Counted from the stretch's first letter, positions 8,519 through 17,450 are shown. The stretch: DNA of 50,138 nucleotides from Candidatus Paceibacter sp. (GCA_013360865.1 JABWAS010000006.1:1-50138), one strand, 5' to 3'. Made by a program: numbers and translations. The notes: generated by a model from the sequence alone, not told the origin.

Positions 8519-11462
8519 AAAACACCTCCTGCATGGGTTTCTTCCATGCGTTTTTTAAGTCACCAAGAATAATGTTTAACTCATAATTTCCGCCGTACCG
8601 CATGTCCATGGCGTTTATGTAGATAATATTTGATTCCGTCACCCGGCCCAGTTCATAATGAGGCAGTCCGCGGAAAAGTTTTTCCGCGCCTTCTGTAAGA
8701 TAGGTGTATTCATCAATCTCAAGCAAAAAGCATCCGGGGGTTTCGTTGAACAAAATAAAATCAGGACCAACGTTATTGTCCATTTGCAGTGGATGCAAGC
8801 ATTTTTCCAGCATCGCTCCTTTATTTCCTCCGAAGCACATTTCCGCCAAATTCGCCGCTATGCCGCCCTCGCTGATATCATGCGCGGCAAGAATTTTGCC
8901 CTCGTTAATCAGTCTATGCAGGCAATCAAAAATTTTCGGCTGAAGCTTTAGATCAACTTCTGGCACCCTCCCTCCTTTTATTCCATGAATCTGGTAATAC
9001 ACCGAGCCGCCCATGGCGTTAAAGTCCATCTTGCCAAGCAATACAATAAAAGAACCCGGTTTTTTAAAGGAAGCCGTGATCGTTTTCCGAACATCGGGAA
9101 TTTTTCCGAAAGCGGAAACGCATAACACCGGGGGAATTTTGATGACAATATTTTTTCCGTTCTGTTTTCCCTTGTACGTGCTGGACAAACTATCTTTGCC
9201 GGATATGAACGGAATTTTGAACGCATGCATAATTTTAACGCACGCATCCACAGACAAATTCAAATCAGCCAAAGATTCATCATCCGGAAACGGCCAGATA
9301 AAATTATCAATCAGCCACGATTCGCGATAATTTCCTCCCACCGCGACCAAATTGGACAAGGCTTCCACCGCCGCCCAGATGCTTCCATGGTACGGGTCAA
9401 TTTTGTTCAGAACCGGATTAAGCCCGTGGCTTATTATCAGGCCATAGAGCTTGCCTAAGATCGGAGTTAAAACAACGGCGTCATTCGGGCCGTCCTGACC
9501 AACTCCGGCATAAGGAGGCAAAGCGTTTGTCCCTTGCACGCCGTGGTCGTAACGCCGGACAATCGGCTCCTTGGAGCAAACATTCAAGTGGCTGACGACT
9601 TCAAAAAATTTATTGACGTAATCTTCGTCAGTCAAAAGACCGGAGATAGACGGTTCATGATGCGCTCCTTTTTCCAATTTGCCAACCATAACCCGTTGCG
9701 GCAATCCATTGTGCAGGAATTCCATATCAAGATCGCAAACGGTTGTAATTGTAAAAACTGGCGAAATATCTTCTTTATAATCGGTCTTTTCGCAATATGT
9801 CACAATAAGCCGCTTTGAATCTGTGAATTCTCCCAGCTCAACCGCTTCCACATTATAACCGGCGCATATTGAGATAAATTCTTTAACATTTTCCGGCGCA
9901 ACGGCTACAATCATTCTTTCCTGCGATTCCGAGATCCATATTTCCCATGGGGCAAGGCCGGTATACTTAAGCGGCGCCCTTTCCAGGAAAACGCGAACAC
10001 CCGTTTCATTACCCATTTCCCCAATGGCGGAAGAAAATCCGCCGGCTCCGCAATCAGTGATCGCGCGAATCAGTCCTTTATCCCGGCAAACCAGAAGCGC
10101 GTCAAACATTCTTTTCTCTTCAATGGCGTTGCCTATCTGCACGGCGGCGGAGTTGACCGAGATTGTTTTATCAGTCATCTCTCCGCTGGAGAATGTGGCG
10201 CCATGTATGCCGTCTCTGCCGGTTCTACCGCCGACGGCGATAATCTTGTCGCCCGGTCGGGGAGAACCTTTTTTGCATTGGCCTGCCGGAATTATTCCGT
10301 AAGCGCCCACGATGACTGACGGTTTTGCCCTGAAGTCATCATGAAAGTGCAGCGATCCGTTATTAGTCGGAATTCCCATTCTGTTTCCGTAATCGCCCAC
10401 GCCCTTGATGACATTTCTCAAGATATTTTCCGGAGGCAGACAGCCTTCCGGCAATAATTCCTCGGCAAGGCTTGGCGGAGCAAGGCAAAACATATCGGTA
10501 GAAGCAATCACTTTCGCGCCTTGTCCTGTTCCCATTATGTCCCGGAATACCCCTCCGCTTCCTGTCGCCGCGCCTCCTTCAGGCGCGATCGCGCTGGGAC
10601 TGTTGTGAGTTTCCACTTTGCCGCAAATTGCCATCCCTTCGTAAAATTCGGCGGCGCCGGAGTTGTCCACAAATGAAGACAAAACTCCCTTGCTGTACAG
10701 AGCGGAAACTTTTTTCAGCCTGTTAATTAACGGTTCTTTTTCTTTGCCGTCAATTATCAGTTTGGACTTGAAGGTCTTATGTCCGCAATGCTCGCTCCAT
10801 GTCTGGGCGATTGTTTCCAGCTCGGCATCCGTCAGGTCTCTCCCAATTTTTTGGAAATAATTTTGGATCGCATTCATCTCCTCCAAATTAAGGTGTAGCT
10901 TCCCATCGGAGGATAGCTTACTTAACTGTTCATCGTTGAGGTGTCTTATCGGCACCGTGAAAACTTTGCCGACGCAGCCCTCGATAATAAGCGTCTTTGG
11001 TCTCTCTTTTATTACCGTTTGCGTGGTCTCATTGATTAGCAAACGATTGAGTATTGTTTCAATCTCTTCATTCGTCGGTTTTAAGAAACCGGAGATGATG
11101 TGATACTCAATGCTTGTATCAGCCGCCTTTAGATTGTGGAAACCCAAATCCCTGACAACTTTTTCAAGAGAAGCCGCCTCAGGGTTCATTACTCCCGGCT
11201 TGTAACCAACCTCTATTATCCTTGAGGTTGCCGTACTTATCTTTAATGGATGTTCCAGTGAAAAATAATCATCAAACTCAACAATGCTTTCAATGATTTT
11301 TCCCACTTCTTTTTCGGTCAACCCTTCAAATTTTAAAATTTTCGCGGTCCTGACATTAAAGACGGACGCTAACCCCATTTTGACTATCTCCCGATGCACA
11401 TTGCGCCCCAAAAAATCATCTTTCTTGCTTTTCTTGGCAACTCTTACTTCAATCACGCTCAT
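8508..11462 (-). CDS. purL: Phosphoribosylformylglycinamidine synthase, PurS-like/PurL fusion
   Basis: ATP-dependent FGAM synthase. The first ~170 residues look like two PurS-type repeats (VIEVRVAKK... and a second copy ending ...IEYHIISGF), followed by the PurL body: TWSEHCGHKTF, VETHNSPSA, a glycine-rich ATP loop, GGRTGRDGIHGATFSS, DCGAGGFSSAIGEMG, and the second half with SGKDSLSS and AAHDISEGG. The start at 11462 (MSVIEV) is preferred because AGGAAGG lies at proper spacing; the ATG nine bases earlier would be too close to it. About 984 residues. It forms an operon with purQ by overlap. It is divergent from rpmF. Confidence 0.94.
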   Translation of the reverse strand: MSVIEVRVAKKSKKDDFLGRNVHREIVKMGLASVFNVRTAKILKFEGLTEKEVGKIIESIVEFDDYFSLEHPLKISTATSRIIEVGYKPGVMNPEAASLEKVVRDLGFHNLKAADTSIEYHIISGFLKPTNEEIETILNRLLINETTQTVIKERPKTLIIEGCVGKVFTVPIRHLNDEQLSKLSSDGKLHLNLEEMNAIQNYFQKIGRDLTDAELETIAQTWSEHCGHKTFKSKLIIDGKEKEPLINRLKKVSALYSKGVLSSFVDNSGAAEFYEGMAICGKVETHNSPSAIAPEGGAATGSGGVFRDIMGTGQGAKVIASTDMFCLAPPSLAEELLPEGCLPPENILRNVIKGVGDYGNRMGIPTNNGSLHFHDDFRAKPSVIVGAYGIIPAGQCKKGSPRPGDKIIAVGGRTGRDGIHGATFSSGEMTDKTISVNSAAVQIGNAIEEKRMFDALLVCRDKGLIRAITDCGAGGFSSAIGEMGNETGVRVFLERAPLKYTGLAPWEIWISESQERMIVAVAPENVKEFISICAGYNVEAVELGEFTDSKRLIVTYCEKTDYKEDISPVFTITTVCDLDMEFLHNGLPQRVMVGKLEKGAHHEPSISGLLTDEDYVNKFFEVVSHLNVCSKEPIVRRYDHGVQGTNALPPYAGVGQDGPNDAVVLTPILGKLYGLIISHGLNPVLNKIDPYHGSIWAAVEALSNLVAVGGNYRESWLIDNFIWPFPDDESLADLNLSVDACVKIMHAFKIPFISGKDSLSSTYKGKQNGKNIVIKIPPVLCVSAFGKIPDVRKTITASFKKPGSFIVLLGKMDFNAMGGSVYYQIHGIKGGRVPEVDLKLQPKIFDCLHRLINEGKILAAHDISEGGIAANLAEMCFGGNKGAMLEKCLHPLQMDNNVGPDFILFNETPGCFLLEIDEYTYLTEGAEKLFRGLPHYELGRVTESNIIYINAMDMRYGGNYELNIILGDLKNAWKKPMQEVFCGL

Positions 11463-11557
11463 AAACACCATCCTTCCTGTTTAAAAAGTTATTAAAGTAC
11501 AATACGAAAACGTTTACGCCATGCTAGCATCGGGTTTAAAAGGAATCAACGCGGTTG

Positions 11558-11585
11558 TTGCAAAAACAAAAAAATAGTGTATTAT
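11558..11585 (+). promoter_or_regulatory. Promoter of rpmF
   Basis: TTGCAA (11558-11563) and TATTAT (11580-11585) are separated by 16 bases. The predicted start of transcription is about four bases before the rpmF ATG at 11596. Confidence 0.6.
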
Positions 11586-11595
11586 TGTAAACATT

Positions 11596-11832
11596 ATGGT
11601 AGTACGAATGCGAAGCACGCGTTCTCATACGCGGAACAGAAGAGCTCATCACGCCTTAAAAATAAGGCAATTTGTGGCTTGCGCCAAATGCGGCGCTGAA
11701 AATTTGCCGCACATGGTTTGCTCAAATTGCGGCAATTACAACGGCCGTGTTATAATTGACGTCAAGGCCAGGCTGGAAAAGCGGGAGAAAACCAGAAGCA
11801 AGAAAGAAGCCGCTACTGAAGAAAATAAATAA
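11596..11832 (+). CDS. rpmF: Ribosomal protein bL32
   Basis: Small zinc-ribbon protein of the 50S subunit. It has the family N-terminus (basic, SHTRNRRAHHAL) and two Cys pairs, CAKC and CSNC, for zinc. The 78-residue length, including a charged tail, is slightly long. In many bacteria rpmF begins a fatty-acid/phospholipid cluster ending in rnc; here the lipid genes are absent and only nusB and rnc follow, fitting an organism without fatty-acid synthesis (inference). It is divergent from purL. Confidence 0.95.
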   Translation: MVVRMRSTRSHTRNRRAHHALKIRQFVACAKCGAENLPHMVCSNCGNYNGRVIIDVKARLEKREKTRSKKEAATEENK

Positions 11833-11863
11833 GCTATTCCGGCGAGCCTGGTTTATTTCTTAT

Positions 11864-11897
11864 GGTTTTGACTTTTGACCTTTGAGTTTTGACTTTT
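11864..11897. repeat. Degenerate TTTTGAC tandem repeat
   Basis: TTTTGAC-like units recur four times (GGTTTTGAC, TTTTGACC, TTTGAG, TTTTGAC) in the short gap between rpmF and nusB. No role is evident. Confidence 0.5.
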
Positions 11898-11904
11898 AAA
11901 TAAA

Positions 11905-12789
11905 ATGGCAAACAGGCATTTATCACGAAGCGTGGCTATGCAATCTCTTTTTGAGTGGGATTTCCACGGCAGCAACGACTCAAAAATAGATTCCATAATC
12001 AGCCGGAACGTGGAGCATTTCGCTCCCGGCCTTGAGGATATCTCTTTCGTCAAGGATTTGGTAAAAGGCGTTGTCAAAAAGAAAGAAACAATAGACAAAA
12101 TAATAGAAAAAGCGGCTCCGGAATGGCCGCTTAATCAGATTGCCGCGGTGGATAGAAACGTCCTGCGCATCGGCCTTTACGAACTCATTTTCGGCAAAAG
12201 AAGCGAGGTGCCGTACAAGGTCGCCATCAACGAAGCCATTGAGTTGGCCAAGACTTTCGGCGGCGATTCGTCCGGCAAATTCGTCAACGGAGTTTTGGGC
12301 ACCGTTTACCGGGAGATGGGCGAGCCGGAAGACGGATCTCTGGACAAGGAAAACATGAAAGAAGAAAAACTCGGCGGCGCCGTCGTTTATAAAAATGAGG
12401 CGGAAGACATCAAATTCGCTTTGGTGCACGACATCTTCGGCTACTGGACTTTATCTAAGGGTAAAATAGAGGAGGGCGAGAATTCCGCCGAAGGGGCGAA
12501 AAGGGAAATAAAAGAGGAAATCGGGCTGGACGTGAGAATGGGAGAGGAAATCGGGCAGAACGAATACGTCGCTTCCGATCCGGAAAAAGGCAAAATCAAA
12601 AAAACGGTGACCTATTTCGTCGCCGAAGCCAAAGACGGCGAGATAAAATTGAAACAGACGGGCGGCTTGGACGGCGCCAGATGGTTTTCCTTAGGCGAAC
12701 TGGGCGACCTCAACATGTACGAAGACATACGGGGCATAATAGCCAAGGCGATAAAAATAATTAAGAAAAGCAAAGCCAAGAATGGTTGA
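11905..12789 (+). CDS. nusB: NusB-Nudix hydrolase fusion protein
   Basis: Residues 1 to about 140 form a NusB antitermination domain (LSRSVAMQSLFEWDF at the start; VDRNVLRIGLYEL; VAINEAIELAKTFGG; KFVNGVLGTV), an all-helical RNA-binding partner of NusE in rRNA transcription. After a short linker, residues about 150-290 are a Nudix hydrolase with a complete box at 186-208: GKIEEGE, seven residues, REIKEEIGL. Nudix enzymes hydrolyse nucleoside diphosphate-linked compounds; the substrate here is unknown. Standard NusB is about 140 residues, so this is a true fusion in one uninterrupted reading frame. Its last 8 bases overlap the start of rnc, implying coupling. A NusB-only function with a regulatory Nudix domain is possible. 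Confidence 0.93.
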   Translation: MANRHLSRSVAMQSLFEWDFHGSNDSKIDSIISRNVEHFAPGLEDISFVKDLVKGVVKKKETIDKIIEKAAPEWPLNQIAAVDRNVLRIGLYELIFGKRSEVPYKVAINEAIELAKTFGGDSSGKFVNGVLGTVYREMGEPEDGSLDKENMKEEKLGGAVVYKNEAEDIKFALVHDIFGYWTLSKGKIEEGENSAEGAKREIKEEIGLDVRMGEEIGQNEYVASDPEKGKIKKTVTYFVAEAKDGEIKLKQTGGLDGARWFSLGELGDLNMYEDIRGIIAKAIKIIKKSKAKNG

Positions 12790-13477
12790 TTTTTCCAATT
12801 TTGAAAAAAAGACCGGAATAAACTTCAAAGACAAAAACCTGCTGAAGCAGGCGTTTGTTCATCGTTCGTATCTCAACGAAAATCCGGCCCTGAAGCTGGA
12901 GCACAACGAACGGCTGGAATTTCTGGGCGACGCGGTTCTGGAGCTTGTCGTCACCGAATATCTATACAATAAATATCCCCAAAAACCGGAAGGGGAAATG
13001 ACGGCGCTAAGGGCGGCGCTGGTAAACGCCGTCACCTTGTCGGCGGCGGCGGGCGAGTTGAATATGGGTGATTTTATGCTGCTCTCCAAAGGGGAGTCCA
13101 AAAGTGGAGGTAAGGCCAGGCAGTACATTTTGGCTAACGCCTTTGAGGCTTTTATCGGGGCGGTTTATCTTGACGGCGGCTACAAAAAGGCCGAGGTCTT
13201 TTTAAAAGATTTTTTGCTGCCGAAACTTGATGATATAATAAAAAACAAATTGTGGGTGGACGCCAAGAGCCTTTTCCAGGAAAAGGCGCAGGAGATGGAA
13301 AGTATCACTCCGTCTTACAAAGTGTTGAAGGAGATCGGTCCGGACCACGAGAAGGTTTTTACCGTCGGCGTTTTTCTGGGCGAGAAAATTGTGGCGGAGG
13401 GGGCAGGGGCATCCAAACAGGAAGCGGAACAAGAGGCCGCGCGCGCCGCTTTGGAGAAAAAGAACTGGCTTTCTTAA
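12782..13477 (+). CDS. rnc: Ribonuclease III
   Basis: Double-strand-specific endoribonuclease that processes rRNA and structured RNAs. The catalytic signature ERLEFLGDAVLELVV is followed by the second acidic cluster near FEAFIGAVYLDGG, and the C-terminal double-stranded RNA-binding domain spans roughly residues 155-228 (DAKSLFQEKAQ to ARAALEK), including the GASKQEAEQEAA helix. At 231 residues it is full length. It overlaps the nusB-Nudix gene, linking two RNA-processing functions in one transcript. Confidence 0.96.
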   Translation: MVDFSNFEKKTGINFKDKNLLKQAFVHRSYLNENPALKLEHNERLEFLGDAVLELVVTEYLYNKYPQKPEGEMTALRAALVNAVTLSAAAGELNMGDFMLLSKGESKSGGKARQYILANAFEAFIGAVYLDGGYKKAEVFLKDFLLPKLDDIIKNKLWVDAKSLFQEKAQEMESITPSYKVLKEIGPDHEKVFTVGVFLGEKIVAEGAGASKQEAEQEAARAALEKKNWLS

Positions 13478-13525
13478 CGCAATCTTAATTTTTAATGGCC
13501 GATGATAGAGCTGTAATGTCGGCAT

Positions 13526-13542
13526 ATCGGCGAGCCGCCGAT
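13526..13542 (+). terminator. Short hairpin after rnc
   Basis: ATCGGCG and CGCCGAT form a perfect seven-base stem around AGC. The following sequence (TGTTTATA) is only weakly T-rich, so it is a possible terminator or processing hairpin. Confidence 0.35.
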
Positions 13543-13572
13543 TGTTTATAAATTAACGGATAAATAAAATAT

Positions 13573-13977
13573 ATGAAAAAATTTATCGTTTTTTTGATTA
13601 TAGTTTTAATCGGGTTTGGAGTTTACTTTTTGATCACCGGCGATAAAAGTTCCGAAAACGGGACCGGCGGCGAGCAAAAATCATCGGAGTCTGTTCCCGC
13701 GGCGCTAAAAACTTTTGATGTTTCAGGAGAAAATTTTTCTTTCTCGCTGAAGGAAATAAGAGTTAAAAAAGGCGACAAGGTCAGGATAAATTTCACCAGC
13801 GCCGGAGGATTCCACGACTGGGCGATTGACGAATTTAACGCCAAAACGGACAGGGTGGAGAACGGCGGCAAAGTCAGCGTTGAGTTCACGGCGGACAAGG
13901 CCGGGACGTTTGAGTATTATTGCAGCGTCGGCCAGCACCGGCAGAACGGAATGAAGGGCCAGTTGATTGTGGAGTAG
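13573..13977 (+). CDS. Membrane-anchored cupredoxin
   Basis: A small blue-copper-type protein facing outside the membrane. An N-terminal hydrophobic helix (residues 4-22) serves as signal anchor, then a Ser/Gly-rich linker (about 25-42), then a cupredoxin fold. The likely type 1 copper ligands are visible: His in GFHDW, then Cys, His and Met in YYCSVGQHRQNGMKG. This set is complete, so electron transfer or copper binding is likely; the partner is unknown. It stands alone between rnc and a strong hairpin. A -10-like TAAATA lies just upstream of the ATG and no Shine-Dalgarno is seen. Confidence 0.9.
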   Translation: MKKFIVFLIIVLIGFGVYFLITGDKSSENGTGGEQKSSESVPAALKTFDVSGENFSFSLKEIRVKKGDKVRINFTSAGGFHDWAIDEFNAKTDRVENGGKVSVEFTADKAGTFEYYCSVGQHRQNGMKGQLIVE

Positions 13978-13993
13978 TAATATTACGAGACAG

Positions 13994-14036
13994 AACATCA
14001 AGGAGTCGCCTTGCAGCAAGGCGACTCCTTGATGTT
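13994..14036 (+). terminator. Strong hairpin after the cupredoxin gene
   Basis: A perfect 20-base stem (13994-14013 with 14017-14036) closes a three-base loop, 17 bases after the stop codon. The T-run is short (TTT), so it may act as a terminator or as a 3'-end stabiliser. Confidence 0.7.
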
Positions 14037-14037
14037 T

Positions 14038-14260
14038 AAAACCGGCTTATTGACAATATTGTTATAAGGTTTAGTCTTTAATAAACAAAGGACTTTGAAA
14101 TAAGCAAAAGCTTTAAATATCGGGCGATAAACGGTTCAAACAGCGGCTTTGTAAAATCTGCCGGACTCGGTATTATTCGGGCTTTTGAGAATATAGAGGG
14201 CGCTTAAAAAATTTTTTAATTTAAAATATAGAAGTAAAAAGCGAGAGGGGGTGAACGGTC
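14038..14260. other. Gene-free gap
   Basis: AT-rich stretch of 223 bases. It holds a TTGACA at about 14050 without a convincing -10 at proper spacing, and no open frame of note. I see no recognisable RNA gene. Confidence 0.4.
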
Positions 14261-14587
14261 ATGAAGAATTGTGTCAAAGACACGGAAGCAATTGAGTTTG
14301 TGGTAAAAAACGCCAGAAAAATTGCTGACATTGTGGGAAAAGTCAATGTTGTTTTTCCTTCTTACAAAACAAATAAGGAAGAACAAAAAAGAAATTATCA
14401 TGATTTTTCCCAAGCAATAGCGAGGAAAAATTTGGCCGGTTACGACGGGATGTCGGAAAAAAACAGAAGGATTGTGGAGCTATACGAACTGGCGTTGGCG
14501 TTATACGAGGTGGCGGAACAAACCTTGAAAGATATGAGATCGACATCAAAGAGTAAAAACTTTCTAGCGGCAGCATGTATTTTGTAA
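14261..14587 (+). CDS. Hypothetical helical protein
   Basis: A 108-residue protein of predicted helical character (IEFVVKNARKIADIVGK; RRIVELYELALALYEVAEQTLKD) with no signal peptide or membrane segment. A purine-rich GAGAGGGGG ten bases upstream is a good Shine-Dalgarno and sets the start. It is monocistronic, followed by a strong terminator. I do not recognise a family. Confidence 0.65.
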   Translation: MKNCVKDTEAIEFVVKNARKIADIVGKVNVVFPSYKTNKEEQKRNYHDFSQAIARKNLAGYDGMSEKNRRIVELYELALALYEVAEQTLKDMRSTSKSKNFLAAACIL

Positions 14588-14618
14588 AATCAACATAACT
14601 GTAAATAATCGCCCTCCC

Positions 14619-14662
14619 AAAAAGGGAATCTGCTTAATTAAGAGATTCCCTTTTTCTTTTTT
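14619..14662 (+). terminator. Intrinsic terminator
   Basis: AAAAAGGGAATCT (14619-14631) pairs with AGATTCCCTTTTT (14643-14655), followed by a long T-run. It ends the hypothetical gene at 14261-14587. Confidence 0.9.
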
Positions 14663-14680
14663 TTCTATATAATCAAAGCA

Positions 14681-15211
14681 ATGCAAAAAAATAAAAAATT
14701 CACAATAAAACAAGAAGCGTCCCACAGGGAGGAGCACGAATTCCCGAAAGGCGAGAAGGGGGTGGAACAGTGCAAAGTCTGCCGCGCAGTTTATTACAAA
14801 AAATCCTGGCGGCATGAGCAAATGAATTTGGAAGGTTTAAAAACCTTAAGTAAAGGCGCGCCTTTTAAGGTTGCTGTTTGCCCGGCTTGCAAAATGATAG
14901 CCAATCACGAGTTTGAGGGGGAAATCGTCCTTAAAAATGTTCCGAAGGAGATTGCCGGCGATCTAAAACATGCCGCCGAAAATTTTTGCCAAAGGGCTTA
15001 CGAAAAGGATTCCCAACATCGTCTGATAAAAATGAAGGACGGCAAAGAAGGATTAACCATAACCACCACGGAGAATCAGCTGGCGGTGAAGCTGGCCAAA
15101 AAATTGCAGGAAGATTTCAAAAACAAGAAGTGGAAAATTGAAAAGAAAATTTCTTATTCCGCGGCGCCCGGCGACGCTGTTTATGTCCATATGGAGTTTG
15201 TCGTCGCGTAG
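14681..15211 (+). CDS. NMD3/BCAM0308-like zinc-ribbon protein
   Basis: A 176-residue cytoplasmic protein with CKVC (about residues 31-34) and CPAC (about 68-71) pairs, which probably form one zinc ribbon. The order of motifs (CxxCxAVYYKKSW, then CPAC, then a TTTENQLAVKLAKKLQEDF helix) resembles the BCAM0308 family, related to the N-terminus of the archaeal/eukaryotic ribosome export factor NMD3; this assignment is from memory of the family. A TATAAT (14668-14673) sits seven bases before the ATG, so the mRNA is probably leaderless. smc starts six bases after its stop, so the two are co-transcribed. Confidence 0.7.
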   Translation: MQKNKKFTIKQEASHREEHEFPKGEKGVEQCKVCRAVYYKKSWRHEQMNLEGLKTLSKGAPFKVAVCPACKMIANHEFEGEIVLKNVPKEIAGDLKHAAENFCQRAYEKDSQHRLIKMKDGKEGLTITTTENQLAVKLAKKLQEDFKNKKWKIEKKISYSAAPGDAVYVHMEFVVA

Positions 15212-15217
15212 TCATTT

Positions 15218-17449
15218 ATGCGGCTGAAAAAGCTGGAATTATCAGGTTTCAAATCTTTCGCCAGAAAAACGGCGTTGGAATTTCCTTCCGCCGTAACGGC
15301 TGTCGTCGGCCCCAACGGTTCCGGCAAGTCCAACATCGCCGAGTCTTTGCGCTGGGCGTTGGGGGAGCAGTCAATGAAGAGTCTGCGCGGCAAGCGGGGC
15401 GAAGACCTCATATTTAACGGCACGCCGTCCGTCTCCAGAGCCGGAAGAGCGTCGGTTTCTTTATGTTTGGACAACGGCGGGAAAAAACTGCCAATCGCCT
15501 ACGACGAAGTGGTCATCACCAGGACCATCAGCCGCGACGGAGAAAGCGAGTATCTCATCAACGATTCAACCGTCCGGCTTAAAGACGTCACCGAACTTTT
15601 GGGCAACGTCGGCCTGGGCGTTTCCAGCCACCATATAATAAGCCAGGGAGAAGCGGACCGCTTTTTGAGCGCTTCGCCCAAAGAGCGAAAGGCGATGATA
15701 GAAGAGGCGCTTGGCCTTAAAATATATCAGGCTAAAAAAGAAGACGCGGAAAAAAGGCTGGCCAAAACCGGCGAGAATATAAATCAAGTCAACTCCATCA
15801 GGGCGGAGGCGCAGCGCCAGCTGAAATTTCTGAAAAAGCAGGTTGAGCGCGCCGAAGAAGCTGTTTTGCTCAAAGAGGAATTGAAAAAACTTTACGCGGA
15901 ATATTTTAAAAACGAAGACGCGTATCTGGCGGCGGAGACGGAAAAAATAAAAATTAAAAAACGGGAGATAACGGAGAAACTTTCAAGATTTGATTCAGTC
16001 AACGCGCCGGAAGCGGAAAGCGATGAAGCGGCCGCGCTGAAAAAAGAAACAGATAGACTGGAAAGGGAGGTGGCGGACATGGAAAAAATAACGGCGGAGT
16101 TGGGAGCGAAAAGGAATTTGCTGGAAAGGGAACTGGGCAAACTGGAAGGAATAATTGAATACAAGGAAAAAGAAAACGTCGGCCATAACGCGGGGAAAAA
16201 GATCGTTGTTTCCGGCGAGGAAATTTTACCGGTGTTGGAAAGAATAGCCGGCGAAGCCAAAGCGGCGGCGATGGCGGCCGACATGGTGTTGGCGAAAAAA
16301 TACCTGCTTAACATAGTTGATATTACCGGAAATTTTATCGGCAAAATTTCAAAAATAAAAACAGGCGGCGGCGGGAACGAAGTCGAGTTAGCATCTCTTA
16401 AAAACAAAAAGACGGAACTGGCTCTTGCCGTCAACGAAATAGCGGAGGCGGAAAAAAATTCCGTGGCGGAGTCGTCTAAAAAAAGAGAAGAAATAAAGAG
16501 TCTGCGAAACAGACTGGCGGAAACGGAGAGGCTTCTTTTGCAATCGCGCGCCGAAGCGCGGGAGTTGAAGTTCGCGCTGGCCCAGCTTGATTCCGAGGGG
16601 GAGAAAATAAGGTTGCGGCGGGACGAATCGGGAAGAGAAAAACAGGAAGCCGCCGCGATCACTGGAAACGATTTTGCCGACATTGTTTATGACGGCTTGA
16701 ATACAAGCGGCTGGAATTACGAAAAAAGAGAAGCGGCTCTTCGTCAGATAGAAAGGTTGAAAATAAAACTGGAGGACTACGGCGTCGGAGCCGGAGAAAT
16801 AATAAAAGAATACGAAGAAGCCAGGAGACGCGACGAGGAATACGAAAAAAATCTCTCCGATTTGGCCGAAGCCGCCAAATCGCTGGAAAGATTGATGGAA
16901 GAACTGGATAAAAAAATAAGCTCCGATTTTGAGAACGGGCTTAAGAAAATAAACACGGAGTTCAATAATTTTTTCCTGTCAATTTTCGGCGGAGGGAAAG
17001 CCGGGCTGGAACTTGTCCGCAAAGAAATTCGCGGGAAAAATAGCTTGGAAGACGAGGATGAGGAAAACGAAGCGGCGGAATATGAAATGGAAGCGGGGAT
17101 AGAAATTTCCGTCAACCACCCCAAGAAAAGAATTAGCTCGCTGGAAATGTTGTCAGGCGGGGAAAGGTCGCTGGTGGCAATATCTTTGCTCTTCGCTTTG
17201 TCGCAGGTGAACCCTCCGCCGTTTTTGGTATTAGACGAAACCGACGCCGCGCTGGACGAATCCAATTCCCGCAAGTACGCCGATATGCTCAAAAAACTGG
17301 GAGAAAAAACCCAGCTTATCGTCATCACCCACAACAGGGAAACGATGCGCCAAGCCGATATTTTATACGGAGTGACGATGGGCGCCGACGGCGTCTCCAG
17401 GCTGCTCTCGGTAAAATTTGACGACGCTAAAGAATACTCCGAGGCGTAG
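15218..17449 (+). CDS. smc: Compact SMC-type chromosome segregation ATPase without a canonical hinge
   Basis: ABC-type ATPase that folds and segregates chromosomes. Residues 31-38 are the Walker A (GPNGSGKS), the Q-loop region is WALGEQS, the signature LSGGERS is near 644, and Walker B FLVLDETDAALDE near 669 is followed by the H-loop VITHNRE. Between the heads lie Glu/Lys-rich coiled coils. At 743 residues it is some 400 shorter than usual SMC. I see no Gly-rich SMC hinge domain; the middle contains only a short, non-coiled stretch (SGEEILPVLERIAGEAKAAAM... to ...KIKTGGGG, about 335-388). It may dimerise through a reduced hinge. Rad50/RecN are alternatives, but the CXXC zinc hook of Rad50 is absent. 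Confidence 0.9.
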   Translation: MRLKKLELSGFKSFARKTALEFPSAVTAVVGPNGSGKSNIAESLRWALGEQSMKSLRGKRGEDLIFNGTPSVSRAGRASVSLCLDNGGKKLPIAYDEVVITRTISRDGESEYLINDSTVRLKDVTELLGNVGLGVSSHHIISQGEADRFLSASPKERKAMIEEALGLKIYQAKKEDAEKRLAKTGENINQVNSIRAEAQRQLKFLKKQVERAEEAVLLKEELKKLYAEYFKNEDAYLAAETEKIKIKKREITEKLSRFDSVNAPEAESDEAAALKKETDRLEREVADMEKITAELGAKRNLLERELGKLEGIIEYKEKENVGHNAGKKIVVSGEEILPVLERIAGEAKAAAMAADMVLAKKYLLNIVDITGNFIGKISKIKTGGGGNEVELASLKNKKTELALAVNEIAEAEKNSVAESSKKREEIKSLRNRLAETERLLLQSRAEARELKFALAQLDSEGEKIRLRRDESGREKQEAAAITGNDFADIVYDGLNTSGWNYEKREAALRQIERLKIKLEDYGVGAGEIIKEYEEARRRDEEYEKNLSDLAEAAKSLERLMEELDKKISSDFENGLKKINTEFNNFFLSIFGGGKAGLELVRKEIRGKNSLEDEDEENEAAEYEMEAGIEISVNHPKKRISSLEMLSGGERSLVAISLLFALSQVNPPPFLVLDETDAALDESNSRKYADMLKKLGEKTQLIVITHNRETMRQADILYGVTMGADGVSRLLSVKFDDAKEYSEA

Positions 17450-17450
17450 A

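Noticed and set aside
14095-14190. Possible tRNA-like segment (GGTTCAAA resembles a T-loop)
   Set aside because: No acceptor or anticodon stem can be formed around it.
15892-16683. 263-residue Ser/Phe-rich frame on the minus strand
   Set aside because: Shadow of the smc coiled-coil region; composition mirrors the Glu/Lys codons on the plus strand.
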